NCBI GenBank assembly: GCA_003611805.1
Contig: RAYM01000023.1
Span: forward strand, 1-64,000
Length of the DNA stretch: 64,000 nucleotides
Direction: 5' to 3'
Origin: a bacterium 1xD42-87
Lineage (GTDB): Bacteria > Bacillota > Clostridia > Lachnospirales > Lachnospiraceae
Made by a program: the position numbers and the translations under genes. Positions 31,577 to 41,629 of the stretch are shown here, one piece after another. A model generated the notes under the pieces. That model searched no databases. It saw only the letters and a list, made by a program, of their open reading frames with translations, and had not been told where the DNA came from. How positions within the stretch are numbered: position 1 is the stretch's first letter; the number at the start of each line of letters is the position of its first letter.

Positions 31577-32587
31577 ATGGTTTGCAAAAAATGCGGCGCG
31601 CCTCTTTTGGAGGATGATCAGTTCTGTCCTGAGTGCGGTGCGAAGGTTATAAGAAAAAAGAAGTGTCCTGAATGTGGAGAGACGCTTCGGGAAGGCACCC
31701 GTTTCTGCCCGAGCTGCGGTGCAGAAGTGGGAGAGGGACGTCCTGTGAAGCGGGCGGAAGCTGAAGAAACAGTCAGGCGGAGAGAGGTTTCAGAGGAAGC
31801 GCCGAGAAGGAAGGCAGACTCCGAAGAGGCGCCGAGGAGAAGAGCGGATTCGGATGAAGCGCCGAGAAGGAAGGCGGACTACGAAGAGGCGCCGAGAAGA
31901 AGAGCAGATTCGGATGAAACGCCGAGAAGGAGGGCGGACTACGAAGAGGCGCCGAGGAGAAGAGCGGATTCGGATGAGGCGCCGAGAAGAAAGGCAAATC
32001 CGGCTGCGCCCAGAAAGAAGGCGAATCCTGCGCCGCCGCCGAAAAAACGCCCGGTACAGGATGAGAGACCCAGAAGGAGAAGAGACTGGGAGGAAGACGA
32101 CTGGGATGATGATGAGGATGACGACGAGGAGAGTGTAGATATTCTGTCTATTATGACGGTAGCCGTCGGCTGTATTCTTCTGGTGATTGTGGCAGTGCTG
32201 GGCTTCAACCTCTACCGGCGGTATGTGCCTAAAAACTATGATAAGGCAGCCAGTGAGCAGGAAATGGAGGAGGAAGCCGGAGAAAACAGCGAAGATGGCG
32301 GGGAAGAGCAGGAAGACGGTCAGAGACTGGAAGAACCTTCAGAGGATTTTGTGGATGAGCCGGAAGTTACCGCTTCTGCCGCAGGTACGATTGTCGCGAT
32401 CGCTGATGTGAGAATCCGGGACAATCCGAGTACGCAGGGCACGACGGTTATTACGATGGCGAAAGAAGGGGAAAGTTATGAGTATACGGAAACCGTGGAA
32501 GGCGGTCACTGGTATAAGATCATTCTTCCCGAGGAATATGGATATGAGTTTGGTTATATCAGTGCGGATTATGTAGAGGAGCAGTGA
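31577..32587 (+). CDS. Membrane protein with two zinc ribbons, decapeptide repeats and an SH3-like domain
   Basis: 336 residues. Two zinc ribbons at residues 1-50 (CKKCGAP...CPECGAK and CPECGET...CPSCGAE) are followed by seven copies of a 10-residue unit E-A-P-R-R-K/R-A-D-S/Y-E/D, a basic/acidic linker, one membrane span (about 193-212) and a C-terminal bacterial SH3 domain (IADVRIRDNPS...). The layout suggests a cytoplasmic zinc-ribbon part with an SH3 domain outside the membrane touching the cell wall. Start at ATG 31577 after GAGGAG (ATG 31571 also possible). The function is unknown; repeat number is likely variable between strains. Confidence 0.75.
   Translation: MVCKKCGAPLLEDDQFCPECGAKVIRKKKCPECGETLREGTRFCPSCGAEVGEGRPVKRAEAEETVRRREVSEEAPRRKADSEEAPRRRADSDEAPRRKADYEEAPRRRADSDETPRRRADYEEAPRRRADSDEAPRRKANPAAPRKKANPAPPPKKRPVQDERPRRRRDWEEDDWDDDEDDDEESVDILSIMTVAVGCILLVIVAVLGFNLYRRYVPKNYDKAASEQEMEEEAGENSEDGGEEQEDGQRLEEPSEDFVDEPEVTASAAGTIVAIADVRIRDNPSTQGTTVITMAKEGESYEYTETVEGGHWYKIILPEEYGYEFGYISADYVEEQ
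31796..32005 (+). repeat. Seven tandem 30-bp repeats inside the zinc-ribbon/SH3 gene
   Basis: Alternating units encode EAPRRKADSE-type decapeptides; the DNA also shows a 60-bp higher-order period (alternating ADSD and ADYE units). Slippage-prone. Confidence 0.85.
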
Positions 32588-32613
32588 TTCCTTATCGGTC
32601 AGAACAATAAAAC

Positions 32614-32667
32614 AGGAACCTCTTTCGGGCGGCAGCATATGATAATAAAAAGCCCGGGGAGGTTCCT
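32614..32667 (+). promoter_or_regulatory. Hairpin sequestering the ylmC ribosome binding site
   Basis: AGGAACCTC (32614-32622) is perfectly complementary to GAGGTTCCT (32659-32667), which contains the Shine-Dalgarno and touches the ATG at 32668; CGGGC (32626-32630) and GCCCG (32652-32656) extend the stem. Confidence 0.65.
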
Positions 32668-32901
32668 ATGTTATTTTCGGAATTAAAGAAAAAGGAAGTC
32701 ATCAACCTGAAAAACTGCGAGCGGCTGGGTAAGGTGAGCGATTTTGAATTCGACGAGTGCACGGGGCAGATTTTCAAGCTGATTATTCCGGGAGACAATA
32801 AATGGTGTGGACTGTTCTGCAATGAGCCGGACTATGTAATCTGCTATAAGGATATCAAAAAGATCGGGCCGGACATTATAGTCGTGGATATATGCCTGTA
32901 A
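32668..32901 (+). CDS. ylmC: YlmC/YmxH-family PRC-barrel protein
   Basis: 77 residues, PRC-barrel fold (FSELKKKEVINLKNCERLGKVSDFEFDECTGQI). Members of this family are found in nearly all endospore formers and are often annotated as sporulation proteins, though the mechanism is unknown. The ribosome binding site GGGGAGG is buried in a stable hairpin with upstream sequence, suggesting controlled translation. Confidence 0.85.
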   Translation: MLFSELKKKEVINLKNCERLGKVSDFEFDECTGQIFKLIIPGDNKWCGLFCNEPDYVICYKDIKKIGPDIIVVDICL

Positions 32902-32920
32902 TTTGGTTTCCATAAGATAG

Positions 32921-32949
32921 TTGACATAATGATTATTTTATCCTATAAT
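32921..32949 (+). promoter_or_regulatory. Consensus promoter of nrdR
   Basis: TTGACA (32921-32926), 17 bases, TATAAT (32944-32949): a perfect sigma-A promoter. Confidence 0.82.
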
Positions 32950-33013
32950 GATCATGTTGGGTGCAGCGATCTGCCTGCGGCTCAAGTACAGGGGGATAAG
33001 GAGGATATCCGGG

Positions 33014-33466
33014 ATGAAATGCCCATTTTGTGGTCATGAAAATACGAGAGTCATTGACAGCAGACCGGCGGAGGACAACAGTTCTATCCGCAGGCGGCGC
33101 GTCTGTGACGAGTGTGACAAGCGGTTTACTACTTATGAGAAGGTGGAGACGATACCGCTTATTGTCATTAAGAAGGACAATAACAGGGAGACCTATGACA
33201 GAGCCAAGATCGAAGCGGGTGTGTTAAGGGCATGTCACAAGAGGCCCATCAGCGCAAACCAGATCAACCAGCTGGTGGACGAGGTAGAGACAGAAATCTT
33301 TAACCGGGAAGAAAAGGAAATTCCCAGTCAGGTGATCGGCGAACTTGTGATGAATAAGCTTAAGGATTTAGAGGCGGTAGCATATGTCAGATTCGCTTCG
33401 GTGTACAGGGAGTTTAAGGATATCAACACCTTTATGGAAGAACTGAAAAATGTGCTGGACAAATAG
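33014..33466 (+). CDS. nrdR: Transcriptional repressor NrdR
   Basis: 150 residues. Zinc ribbon CPFCGHENT...CDECDKRFTTYE at residues 3-40, then an ATP-cone domain (LIVIKKDNNRETYDRAKIEAG). It senses ATP/dATP and represses ribonucleotide reductase genes. Start ATG 33014 with AAGGAGG; the earlier in-frame ATG at 32948 lies within the -10 region. Followed by a terminator. Confidence 0.95.
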   Translation: MKCPFCGHENTRVIDSRPAEDNSSIRRRRVCDECDKRFTTYEKVETIPLIVIKKDNNRETYDRAKIEAGVLRACHKRPISANQINQLVDEVETEIFNREEKEIPSQVIGELVMNKLKDLEAVAYVRFASVYREFKDINTFMEELKNVLDK

Positions 33467-33478
33467 GCGGCGAATAAA

Positions 33479-33504
33479 AACACCTTGCGTTATCGCGAGG
33501 TGTT
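33479..33504 (+). terminator. Terminator after nrdR
   Basis: AACACCTTGCG (33479-33489) with CGCGAGGTGTT, tetraloop, followed by TT; the tail is short. Confidence 0.7.
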
Positions 33505-33537
33505 TTGTATGATGTACACGAAAGCAATGAGCAGCGC

Positions 33538-33594
33538 CAAAGATGGCAGAGATGAATCGACAGCTTGCAGGCGGATTTGTCTATGTCATCTTTG
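33538..33594. repeat. Intergenic hairpin before yqeG
   Basis: CAAAGATG (33538-33545) pairs with CATCTTTG (33587-33594), with further pairing inside (GACA/TGTC). Similar in style to the other intergenic hairpins of this genome. Confidence 0.4.
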
Positions 33595-33674
33595 ATAGGG
33601 TGAATGCCCGTGAGCGAGGAAGGACGAAGGCTTTTCGAGCTGCGCTGCGAATGAAAGTTAAAAGGAGCACAGCG

Positions 33675-34199
33675 ATGGCAGGGCTTACATGCTTTTACCC
33701 GGATGTATATCTGGATTCCACATATGAAATTGATTTTGAGGCGTTGTACCGGGAAGGATTCCGCGGCGTCATATTTGACATTGACAATACGCTCGTGCCC
33801 CACGGTGCACCTGCAGACGCGCGCAGCGTGGCACTCTTTGAGAGGCTTAAGAATATCGGGTTTGAGTGTGTACTTTTGTCAAACAACAAGGAACCGAGAG
33901 TGAAGATGTTTAACGATAAAGTGCATTCGCGCTATATTTATAAGGCGGGAAAACCGGGGAAAAAGGGATATCTGCGCGCTATGGAGCTGATGAAAACGGA
34001 GCCTTCCACCACGCTTTTTGTGGGGGATCAGCTTTTTACGGACGTGTGGGGAGCGAAGCGTGTCGGGATTTTGACTTATCTGGTCAAGCCTATACACCCG
34101 AAGGAAGAAATTCAGATTGTCCTAAAGCGGCGGCTTGAATGGATTGTTCTGTTTTTTTACAGGAGATATTTGAAAAAGCAGGGGCAGAGACGGCGGTAG
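33675..34199 (+). CDS. yqeG: YqeG-family HAD phosphatase
   Basis: 174 residues from ATG 33675 with AAAGGAG; the longer frame from 33543 covers a hairpin region and is rejected. HAD motif I FDIDNTLV, motif II LLSNNKE, motif III/IV FVGDQLFTDVWGA are all present. YqeG-type enzymes dephosphorylate phosphatidylglycerophosphate or a related substrate in Bacillus-like bacteria; here that is inferred from family. Precedes aroE by about 100 bases. Confidence 0.87.
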   Translation: MAGLTCFYPDVYLDSTYEIDFEALYREGFRGVIFDIDNTLVPHGAPADARSVALFERLKNIGFECVLLSNNKEPRVKMFNDKVHSRYIYKAGKPGKKGYLRAMELMKTEPSTTLFVGDQLFTDVWGAKRVGILTYLVKPIHPKEEIQIVLKRRLEWIVLFFYRRYLKKQGQRRR

Positions 34200-34303
34200 A
34201 CGGTTTGTGCGGCGCAGGGCGATGAATGTGGAGGCAGGGAAAACAGGCAGGGCGCGCATGTGGGTAAAGGAGACCCGGCAGGCGTGCGTGGAGGGAAAAA
34301 CAG

Positions 34304-35167
34304 ATGGAAATAAACGGCAGGACAAGGACATGCGGGCTGATCGGAAACCCGGTGGAGCACACCCTTTCACCGGTGATACATAACACGCTGGCGGAGAGAT
34401 TCGGGCATAATCTGGTGTATGTGCCTTTTCCCGTGGAGGCGGGGCGGATCGGTGAGGCGGTTGCCGGGGCATCGGCGCTGCAGATTCTGGGGCTCAATGT
34501 GACGGTTCCCTACAAGGGCGAGGTGATTCCCTGCCTGCGGGAAGTGGATTCCCTGGCGGCTTCCATCGGCGCGGTCAATACTCTGGTGCCGGTGCAGGGC
34601 GGGTTCAAGGGCTATAATACGGATATGGAAGGGCTTTACCGCGCCATGATGACAGAGGGCATCCGGATCGCGGAGGAGGAGATTATTTTACTTGGCGCGG
34701 GAGGCGCGTCGCGTGCCGTGGCATATCTGTGTGCAGTAAAAGGCGCGAATCGGGTTTTTCTTTTGAACCGCACGTTAGAAAAAGCGCAGAATGTAGCGGA
34801 TGAGGTAAACCGTGCGGCAAAACGGCAGGTGATTTTTCCGATGGCGCTTGCTGATTTCGGCAGTCTGCCGGACCGGAAGTTTCTGGCGATACAGGGCACT
34901 TCCGTGGGGCTTGCGCCGCATGTGGATGATGTGGTGATTGATGATAAAAGATTTTACAAGAAGGTACACACGGGCTTTGACCTGATATACAGCCCGTGGG
35001 AGACGCGTTTTATGAAACTGGTGAAAGAGAACGGCGGTCACGCATATAATGGACTGAAAATGCTTCTCTACCAAGGGATTATCGCCTATGAACTGTGGAA
35101 CGGGGTAAAGGTATCCGAGGGGGACGCGGATGCGGTTTATGAGAAATTGAAAGAACACTTTGTATAA
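34304..35167 (+). CDS. aroE: Shikimate dehydrogenase
   Basis: 287 residues. Reduces 3-dehydroshikimate with NADPH. N-terminal substrate domain (GNPVEHTLSPVIHN, LNVTVPYK with catalytic Lys), NADP-binding Rossmann motif GAGGASRAVAY, and GYNTDMEG. First of a compact aroE-aroK-aroQ run; its stop overlaps the upstream frame of aroK. Confidence 0.95.
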   Translation: MEINGRTRTCGLIGNPVEHTLSPVIHNTLAERFGHNLVYVPFPVEAGRIGEAVAGASALQILGLNVTVPYKGEVIPCLREVDSLAASIGAVNTLVPVQGGFKGYNTDMEGLYRAMMTEGIRIAEEEIILLGAGGASRAVAYLCAVKGANRVFLLNRTLEKAQNVADEVNRAAKRQVIFPMALADFGSLPDRKFLAIQGTSVGLAPHVDDVVIDDKRFYKKVHTGFDLIYSPWETRFMKLVKENGGHAYNGLKMLLYQGIIAYELWNGVKVSEGDADAVYEKLKEHFV

Positions 35168-35234
35168 ATTTGGGGGATGTACGGCGGACAAAGGGCAGGT
35201 CATCACGGCAGACTGTCCCGACATGGAGGAAAAT

Positions 35235-35771
35235 ATGGGAAATGTCATATTGATCGGATTTATGGGATGCGGCAAGTCTACGGTCGGTCTTCGGCTCTCT
35301 TACCGGCTGCGTCGGACGATCATTGATACGGATAAGGAGATAGAGAAGGAAGAGCACAGAACCATATCGGAGATTTTTGCGGCAGACGGCGAAGCATATT
35401 TCCGGGACAGGGAGACGGCAGTCTTACGAAAGCTTAAGAACAGCGCAAATAACCAGATTATATCGGTGGGCGGCGGGCTGCCGATGCGCGAGGAGAACAG
35501 GGCGCTTCTGCATGAACTGGGACAGGTTTTTTATCTGCGCGCCGAGGGCGGGACGATTTATGAAAGGGTAAAAGACGACACCACAAGACCGCTTTTGCAG
35601 GTGGATGACCCGCTTAAGAAAATAGAGACGCTTATCAGGGAGAGGGATCCTTATTACAGGGCGGCGGCTGACGTGGCGATTACTGTGGACGGTAAGAACT
35701 TTTCGCAGATTCTGGATGAGATAGAGGCACATGTAAATGAGAAGGAGAGGACGATTTCAGTGGAGGGATGA
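35235..35771 (+). CDS. aroK: Shikimate kinase
   Basis: 178 residues. Walker A GFMGCGKST, substrate Asp in DTDKEIE, GGGLP, and the lid RDPYY. Phosphorylates shikimate with ATP. ATG 35235 follows GGAGG; the longer frame overlaps aroE. Confidence 0.94.
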   Translation: MGNVILIGFMGCGKSTVGLRLSYRLRRTIIDTDKEIEKEEHRTISEIFAADGEAYFRDRETAVLRKLKNSANNQIISVGGGLPMREENRALLHELGQVFYLRAEGGTIYERVKDDTTRPLLQVDDPLKKIETLIRERDPYYRAAADVAITVDGKNFSQILDEIEAHVNEKERTISVEG

Positions 35772-35774
35772 GAG

Positions 35775-36209
35775 ATGAAGATACTGGTAATTAACGGACC
35801 GAATCTGAATTTTCTGGGGATTCGGGAGAAGAGTGTGTACGGCACGCAGGATTATGACTATCTGCTGCAGATGATCGCAAAAAAGGGCGAGGAGACGGGC
35901 AGCGTCATAGAGGTGTTCCAGAGCAACCATGAGGGCGCGATCATTGATCGGATTCAGGACGCCTATTTCGACGGTACGGAAGGGATGGTGATCAATCCGG
36001 GCGCCTTTACCCATTACAGCTATGCCATCAGGGACGCGCTGGCAAGCATTACCGTGCCTAAGGTAGAAATCCATATTTCCGATATCACGCAGAGGGAGGA
36101 ATTCCGTAAAATATCGGTGACGGCGCCGGTCTGCGACAGACAGATTTACGGACAGGGGCTGGACGGATATCTGCAGGCGATTGACTTTATTCTTGACAGT
36201 TCAGTTTGA
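35775..36209 (+). CDS. aroQ: 3-dehydroquinate dehydratase, type II
   Basis: 144 residues, flavodoxin-like type II dehydroquinase: NGPNLNFLG with the adjacent catalytic region (Arg and Tyr in REKSVYG), SNHEGAIIDRIQDA, NPGAFTHYS, and HISDI. Dehydrates 3-dehydroquinate to 3-dehydroshikimate, the substrate of AroE. Starts 3 bases after aroK. Confidence 0.95.
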   Translation: MKILVINGPNLNFLGIREKSVYGTQDYDYLLQMIAKKGEETGSVIEVFQSNHEGAIIDRIQDAYFDGTEGMVINPGAFTHYSYAIRDALASITVPKVEIHISDITQREEFRKISVTAPVCDRQIYGQGLDGYLQAIDFILDSSV

Positions 36210-36307
36210 CAACATTATGTTTTTTAAGAAAGTGGTTGAAAAATAGATTTTTTTAGTATAAACTAGAAAAGAATTATATTTGTGAAAGCTTAGGAGGAGA
36301 TAGGAAT

Positions 36308-36865
36308 ATGGTATCAGCGGGTGATTTCCGAAATGGCATTACCGTCGAGATGGAGGGTAATGTTTTTCAGATAATTGAGTTTCAGCATGTAAAACCGGGC
36401 AAAGGCGCAGCTTTTGTCAGGACGAAGCTGAAAAATATCATCAACGGGGGTGTGGTGGAGAAGAGTTTCCGTCCCACTGAGAAATTCCCTCAGGCACGTA
36501 TTGACAGAAAGGACATGCAGTATTTATATTCTGACGGCGACCTGTTCAATTTTATGGACACGGAGACCTACGACCAGATCGCGCTGAACGCGGAGGCAGT
36601 AGGCGACGCGCTGAAATTTGTGAAAGAGAACGAGATGGTTAAGATCTGTTCTTACAACGGCAATGTGTTCGCAATTGAGCCGCCGCTGTTTGTAGAACTG
36701 GAGATCACCGACACGGAGCCGGGATTTAAGGGGGATACCGCGACAGGCGCGACAAAGCCCGCGATCGTGGAGACCGGTGCGAAGGTTATGGTGCCGCTGT
36801 TTGTGGAAAACGGCGAGAAGATCAAGATCGACACCAGATCAGGCGAGTATCTGTCCAGAGTATAA
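36308..36865 (+). CDS. efp: Translation elongation factor P
   Basis: 185 residues, three beta-barrel domains (KOW-like, then two OB-like). It relieves ribosome stalling at polyproline. The loop with the tip lysine is VKPGKGAAF (Lys32). Ribosome binding site AGGAGG. A terminator follows. Confidence 0.96.
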   Translation: MVSAGDFRNGITVEMEGNVFQIIEFQHVKPGKGAAFVRTKLKNIINGGVVEKSFRPTEKFPQARIDRKDMQYLYSDGDLFNFMDTETYDQIALNAEAVGDALKFVKENEMVKICSYNGNVFAIEPPLFVELEITDTEPGFKGDTATGATKPAIVETGAKVMVPLFVENGEKIKIDTRSGEYLSRV

Positions 36866-36891
36866 AAGTATTACATGAGTCAAAGCCCATA

Positions 36892-36926
36892 AGACAATAT
36901 AGACTTAGGTCTGTGTTGTCTTTTTC
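36892..36926 (+). terminator. Terminator after efp
   Basis: Stem AGACAA (36892-36897) with TTGTCT (36916-36921), inner TAGAC/GTCT pairing, T-run to 36926. Confidence 0.75.
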
Positions 36927-36964
36927 TTTACCCAATATGCCCGGAGAGAATGGGAAAGGAAAAT

Positions 36965-37852
36965 ATGGGATTTCAAAAATTTGTAGAGAATATCGTGGAT
37001 TTATTACAGGAAAGAATGGGGGATGCCTATGAGATCAGGGTACTCCATGTGACCAAAAACAATGACGTGGAGCAGACGGGAATCGCCATCACAAGGCAGG
37101 AGGACAGCATTTTTCCGACTATTTATCTGGAGGGGCTTTATCAGGAGTACAGGGAAGGTGAAATGCTCGGCGTGCTTGTGGAACGGATCATCAACTGCCA
37201 CGAGGAACAGTCCATGGCGCTGGAGCTGGACATGGATTTTTTTCGTGATTATGGCAGGGTGAAGGACAGAATTTTCTATAAGCTGGTCAGTCTGGAAAAG
37301 AATAAGAAGTTTTTAAGGGACGCACCCCATCTGAGGTGGCATGATCTGGCGATTGTGTTTTACTATGCGCTGGAAAAGGATATGGTTGAGGGCGGTTCTA
37401 TTACGATTAAAAGGCAGCATATGCTGATGTGGAAACAGAATGCGGAATCGCTTTATCGGACCGCCAGACGAAACACGAAGCGTGACATGCCGGAACTTCT
37501 CGTCTCCATGGGCGAACTGATTTCGGAGATGACAGGCGTTTCCGTGCGGGAGGATGACGCGACACCGATGTATGTGCTGACCAATCAGGAAAAGCGCTTT
37601 GGCGCTTCGGCAATGCTGTACTCTGAAAAGATCGGGCAGCTGGCGGAGCGGTTTGGCTGTGATGTGCTGATTCTGCCAAGTTCAGTCCATGAGGTGCTGC
37701 TGATACCTGACGACCATATCCGGGAATATGCCTTTTACAGACAGATGGTGGCGGAGGTCAACCGGACGCAGGTGGAGCCGGAGGAGGTGCTTTCTTACGG
37801 GTTATACCGTTACTGCCGAAAAGAAGCGGAAATAGAGGAAATTATTTCATAA
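36965..37852 (+). CDS. DUF5688 family protein
   Basis: About 295 residues (ATG 36965 with GGAAAGG; ATG 36950 is an alternative). Matches the DUF5688 style common in Lachnospiraceae: N-terminal segment with YEIRVLHVTKNNDVEQTGIAI, a middle L-x-DMDFFRDYGRVKDRI, and a late LTNQEKRFGASAMLYSEKI. Soluble, no enzyme motif. The function is unknown. Confidence 0.72.
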   Translation: MGFQKFVENIVDLLQERMGDAYEIRVLHVTKNNDVEQTGIAITRQEDSIFPTIYLEGLYQEYREGEMLGVLVERIINCHEEQSMALELDMDFFRDYGRVKDRIFYKLVSLEKNKKFLRDAPHLRWHDLAIVFYYALEKDMVEGGSITIKRQHMLMWKQNAESLYRTARRNTKRDMPELLVSMGELISEMTGVSVREDDATPMYVLTNQEKRFGASAMLYSEKIGQLAERFGCDVLILPSSVHEVLLIPDDHIREYAFYRQMVAEVNRTQVEPEEVLSYGLYRYCRKEAEIEEIIS

Positions 37853-37875
37853 ATTGATTTCTTAGGCTTGATTAC

Positions 37876-37904
37876 TTGACAAGTGTGCCCGCTTGCGGTA
37901 TGAT
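37876..37904 (+). promoter_or_regulatory. Promoter of the tRNA-Arg gene
   Basis: TTGACA (37876-37881), 17 bases, TATGAT (37899-37904). Confidence 0.75.
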
Positions 37905-37968
37905 ACAAAAGATGTAACAAATTCGTAACAATTTTGTGGGTTGCAAAAAGTTTGTTTCATCAAGGCGG

Positions 37969-38040
37969 GCACCCGTAGTCTAATGGATAAAACGTAGGCC
38001 TCCGACGCCTTTGATGCAGGTTCGAGTCCTGTCGGGTGCA
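37969..38040 (+). tRNA. tRNA-Arg (anticodon CCG)
   Basis: 72 nt cloverleaf: acceptor GCACCCG with CGGGTGC plus discriminator A; D arm GTC...GATAAAAC; anticodon loop CTCCGAC giving CCG (reads CGG); T arm with GGTTCGAGTCC. The 3' CCA is not encoded. The outermost anticodon-stem pair (T-T) is mismatched. Confidence 0.92.
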
Positions 38041-38111
38041 TAGGGTTATGAGTTTCCGGGACGATATGCTGATATTGTCCCGGAAATTCTGAGACTGGAG
38101 GAGTTCTGAAT

Positions 38112-39398
38112 ATGACAAACAATACAATATGGGAGGGTCTGAAAGCCAAGTTTGAAGCGCTCATAAACTGGCTGGTACGATATTCCAAAATTGTTCTTCC
38201 TATTATTTTGGTAGTCTGTGTCGCTCTGACGATTGTGATAGCGGTTCATGCGAACAAGCGGAAGATAGAGCAGGAAGAAACGGCGGTTGCGCCGGAAGAA
38301 ATGACAGGTGAAGGTGAGGCGCTGCTTGATGTGCCGGAGGTGCCTTTAGAGAAAGATGCCGTCCCGGGAATCAATGAACTGTTTGACGTCTACTATAAAG
38401 CGATGGTGGAAGGCGATACCGCTACCATGGAGAAACTGGTCTATTATATGGACGCGACGGAGATCCTGAGAGCGGCGGAGACAAGCAAATATATTGATTC
38501 CTATCCGCCTCTGGAGATTTATACGAAGGCGGGACCGAAGGAAGGCACGTATATCGCCTATGTTTATGCGGAGTTAAAGTTCCATGATTATGACAAACCG
38601 ATTCCCGGTATGCGGACGTATTATGTATGCACCAATGAAGACGGCGAACTTTACATCAATGAGGACGGCGAGGAGAGCGATAACGAGCTTCATTACATGC
38701 GGGAAATCCAGCTGCAGGGTGATGTGATTGATCTGAATAACAAGGCGGCTGAAGCTTACAACAAGATGGTGGTAGATGATCCGCAGCTGGCTGATTTTCT
38801 TTTAGAACTGCGTGCGGAGATCGAGAAAAACGTAGGCGAAGCGCTCGCGCGTGCAGAGGAGAGCGAGGCGCCGGAAGAAGGGACGGAGGAAGAAACGTCC
38901 GAGGAGACGCCAGAAGAAGAGCCTGTTGAGGTAGTCACCAAGGTTAAGACGACGGATGTGGTCAATATAAGAACGTCTGACAGTGAGACCGCGGATAAGC
39001 TGGGCAAGGCGGCTGTGGGAGATGAATTTGAACTGCTGGAAGAGAAAGGCAACGGCTGGAGTAAGGTCAGGTACGACGGAGGCGAAGCTTATATCAAAAG
39101 CGATTTCTTGGAGCCTTCCGAGATGATGGCAGCTTCCAATGATGAGCAGACTGATGACGGGGAGGAAGAGGAACCGCAGGAACAGGCGGATAACACCGAT
39201 GATTCCGCGGCGACAAACGGCACGGTACGGGTGAAAGAGACCGTCAGAATCCGAAGCGGCGCAAGCGAGAGCTCCGAGAAGATAGCGACCGCCTATATGG
39301 GGGAAACCTTTGATGTGATTATGAAACAGGCGGATGGCTGGACGAAGATTAAGTACAACGGGCAGACGGCTTATGTGAAGTCGGATTATGTGGAGTGA
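38112..39398 (+). CDS. Membrane-anchored protein with two SH3 domains
   Basis: 428 residues. Short cytoplasmic tail, one span at about residues 26-44 (IVLPIILVVCVALTIVIAV), an extracytoplasmic alpha/beta domain (about 75-235, NTF2-like in pattern: INELFDVYYKAMVEGDTATMEKLV), a Glu-rich linker, then two bacterial SH3 domains (VVNIRTSDSETADKLG and TVRIRSGASESSEKIA), separated by another acidic linker. Probably binds peptidoglycan or another wall component. Same SH3 type as the zinc-ribbon protein at 31577. Confidence 0.8.
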   Translation: MTNNTIWEGLKAKFEALINWLVRYSKIVLPIILVVCVALTIVIAVHANKRKIEQEETAVAPEEMTGEGEALLDVPEVPLEKDAVPGINELFDVYYKAMVEGDTATMEKLVYYMDATEILRAAETSKYIDSYPPLEIYTKAGPKEGTYIAYVYAELKFHDYDKPIPGMRTYYVCTNEDGELYINEDGEESDNELHYMREIQLQGDVIDLNNKAAEAYNKMVVDDPQLADFLLELRAEIEKNVGEALARAEESEAPEEGTEEETSEETPEEEPVEVVTKVKTTDVVNIRTSDSETADKLGKAAVGDEFELLEEKGNGWSKVRYDGGEAYIKSDFLEPSEMMAASNDEQTDDGEEEEPQEQADNTDDSAATNGTVRVKETVRIRSGASESSEKIATAYMGETFDVIMKQADGWTKIKYNGQTAYVKSDYVE

Positions 39399-39434
39399 CA
39401 TTGTTTAAAAGCCGAATAAAACGGAAAGACTGGA

Positions 39435-39468
39435 CAGATAAGAGTATTTTCTCTTATCTGTTTTTTTT
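39435..39468 (+). terminator. Strong terminator after the SH3 protein
   Basis: Perfect 10-bp stem CAGATAAGAG (39435-39444) and CTCTTATCTG (39451-39460), followed by eight T. Confidence 0.92.
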
Positions 39469-39542
39469 CGCGCATAAGCGGATCGAAGCGGAACGGAGAC
39501 CGCGAGTGAGAGATGCGGGGCATCTCGATCTGCTTATGCGCG
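39469..39542. repeat. Large intergenic cruciform-like hairpin
   Basis: Outer arms CGCGCATAAGC (39469-39479) and GCTTATGCGCG (39532-39542), continued by GATCGA/TCGATC, enclosing two smaller hairpins (GCGG/CCGC and GAGATGC/GCATCTC). It begins at the end of the terminator's T-run. Same three-way design as the family A repeat at 46027. Confidence 0.65.
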
Positions 39543-39578
39543 CGGCAGGCAGCGTAATGAAGGAAAGGAGCCCTATCC

Positions 39579-40010
39579 ATGAAACATGATGACGAGATGG
39601 TTTTGCGGGAAATACAAAAAAGTACACAGATGGGAATGACGGCGATTGATACCATTCTGGATAAGATCGGAAATGATGATTTCGCCATAACCCTGTCCAG
39701 ACAGTCCCTGCATTATGCGGACATTCATAACCGGGCATTAGATCAGATTTTGCAGCAGGAAGGGGAGGGGTATCGCGGCAGCCAAGTCGGGGAAATGATG
39801 CTGAAGGGCAGCATACATGCAAATACAGCTTTCAATGTCAGCACGGAGCATCTGGCGGAGATGATGATTCAGGGGAGTAACCGTGGGATCACCAGCATGT
39901 ATAAGAGTTTGAAACACAACAGGCTTGCCACGGACGCGACCGTGGAACTGGCAAAGGAACTGATGGATTTTGAGGAAAAAAGTATAGAGCGGCTGAAAGA
40001 ATATCTGTAA
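39579..40010 (+). CDS. Unknown helical protein (143 aa)
   Basis: All-helical soluble protein with repeated pattern of about 45 residues (TAIDTILDKIG...; LHYADIHNRALDQIL; GITSMYKSLKHN). Ribosome binding site AAAGGAG. Resembles Clostridia proteins of unknown function, possibly ferritin-like or DUF305-like bundles; no metal-ligand pattern is convincing. Confidence 0.6.
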   Translation: MKHDDEMVLREIQKSTQMGMTAIDTILDKIGNDDFAITLSRQSLHYADIHNRALDQILQQEGEGYRGSQVGEMMLKGSIHANTAFNVSTEHLAEMMIQGSNRGITSMYKSLKHNRLATDATVELAKELMDFEEKSIERLKEYL

Positions 40011-40137
40011 AGAATGCTGCGGAAGGCGCAGCTTTGTGAGGATGCCGGATTCGTTCGGTCTGTATACAAGTATTTTGGTATTATTGTACAATATATCTAA
40101 AAAATGTAAAGGAAATTTTTACACTTTAATTCGCTAA

Positions 40138-41562
<1,425 letters not shown>

Positions 41563-41581
41563 GAAGTAGGGATTGAATGGA

Positions 41582-41626
41582 AAAGCAGGGAACAAGTCGT
41601 TTTAAAAGTGGCTGGTTCTCTGCTTT
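41582..41626 (+). terminator. Terminator after gdhA
   Basis: Long stem AAAGCAGGGAAC (41582-41593) with GTTCTCTGCTTT (41615-41626). It also forms the end of the convergent truncated epimerase frame. Confidence 0.72.
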
Positions 41627-41629
41627 ATT

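Noticed and set aside
31939..32208. Serine-rich minus-strand frame opposite the zinc-ribbon/SH3 gene
   Set aside because: Artefact of the 30-bp repeats and acidic codons on the coding strand.
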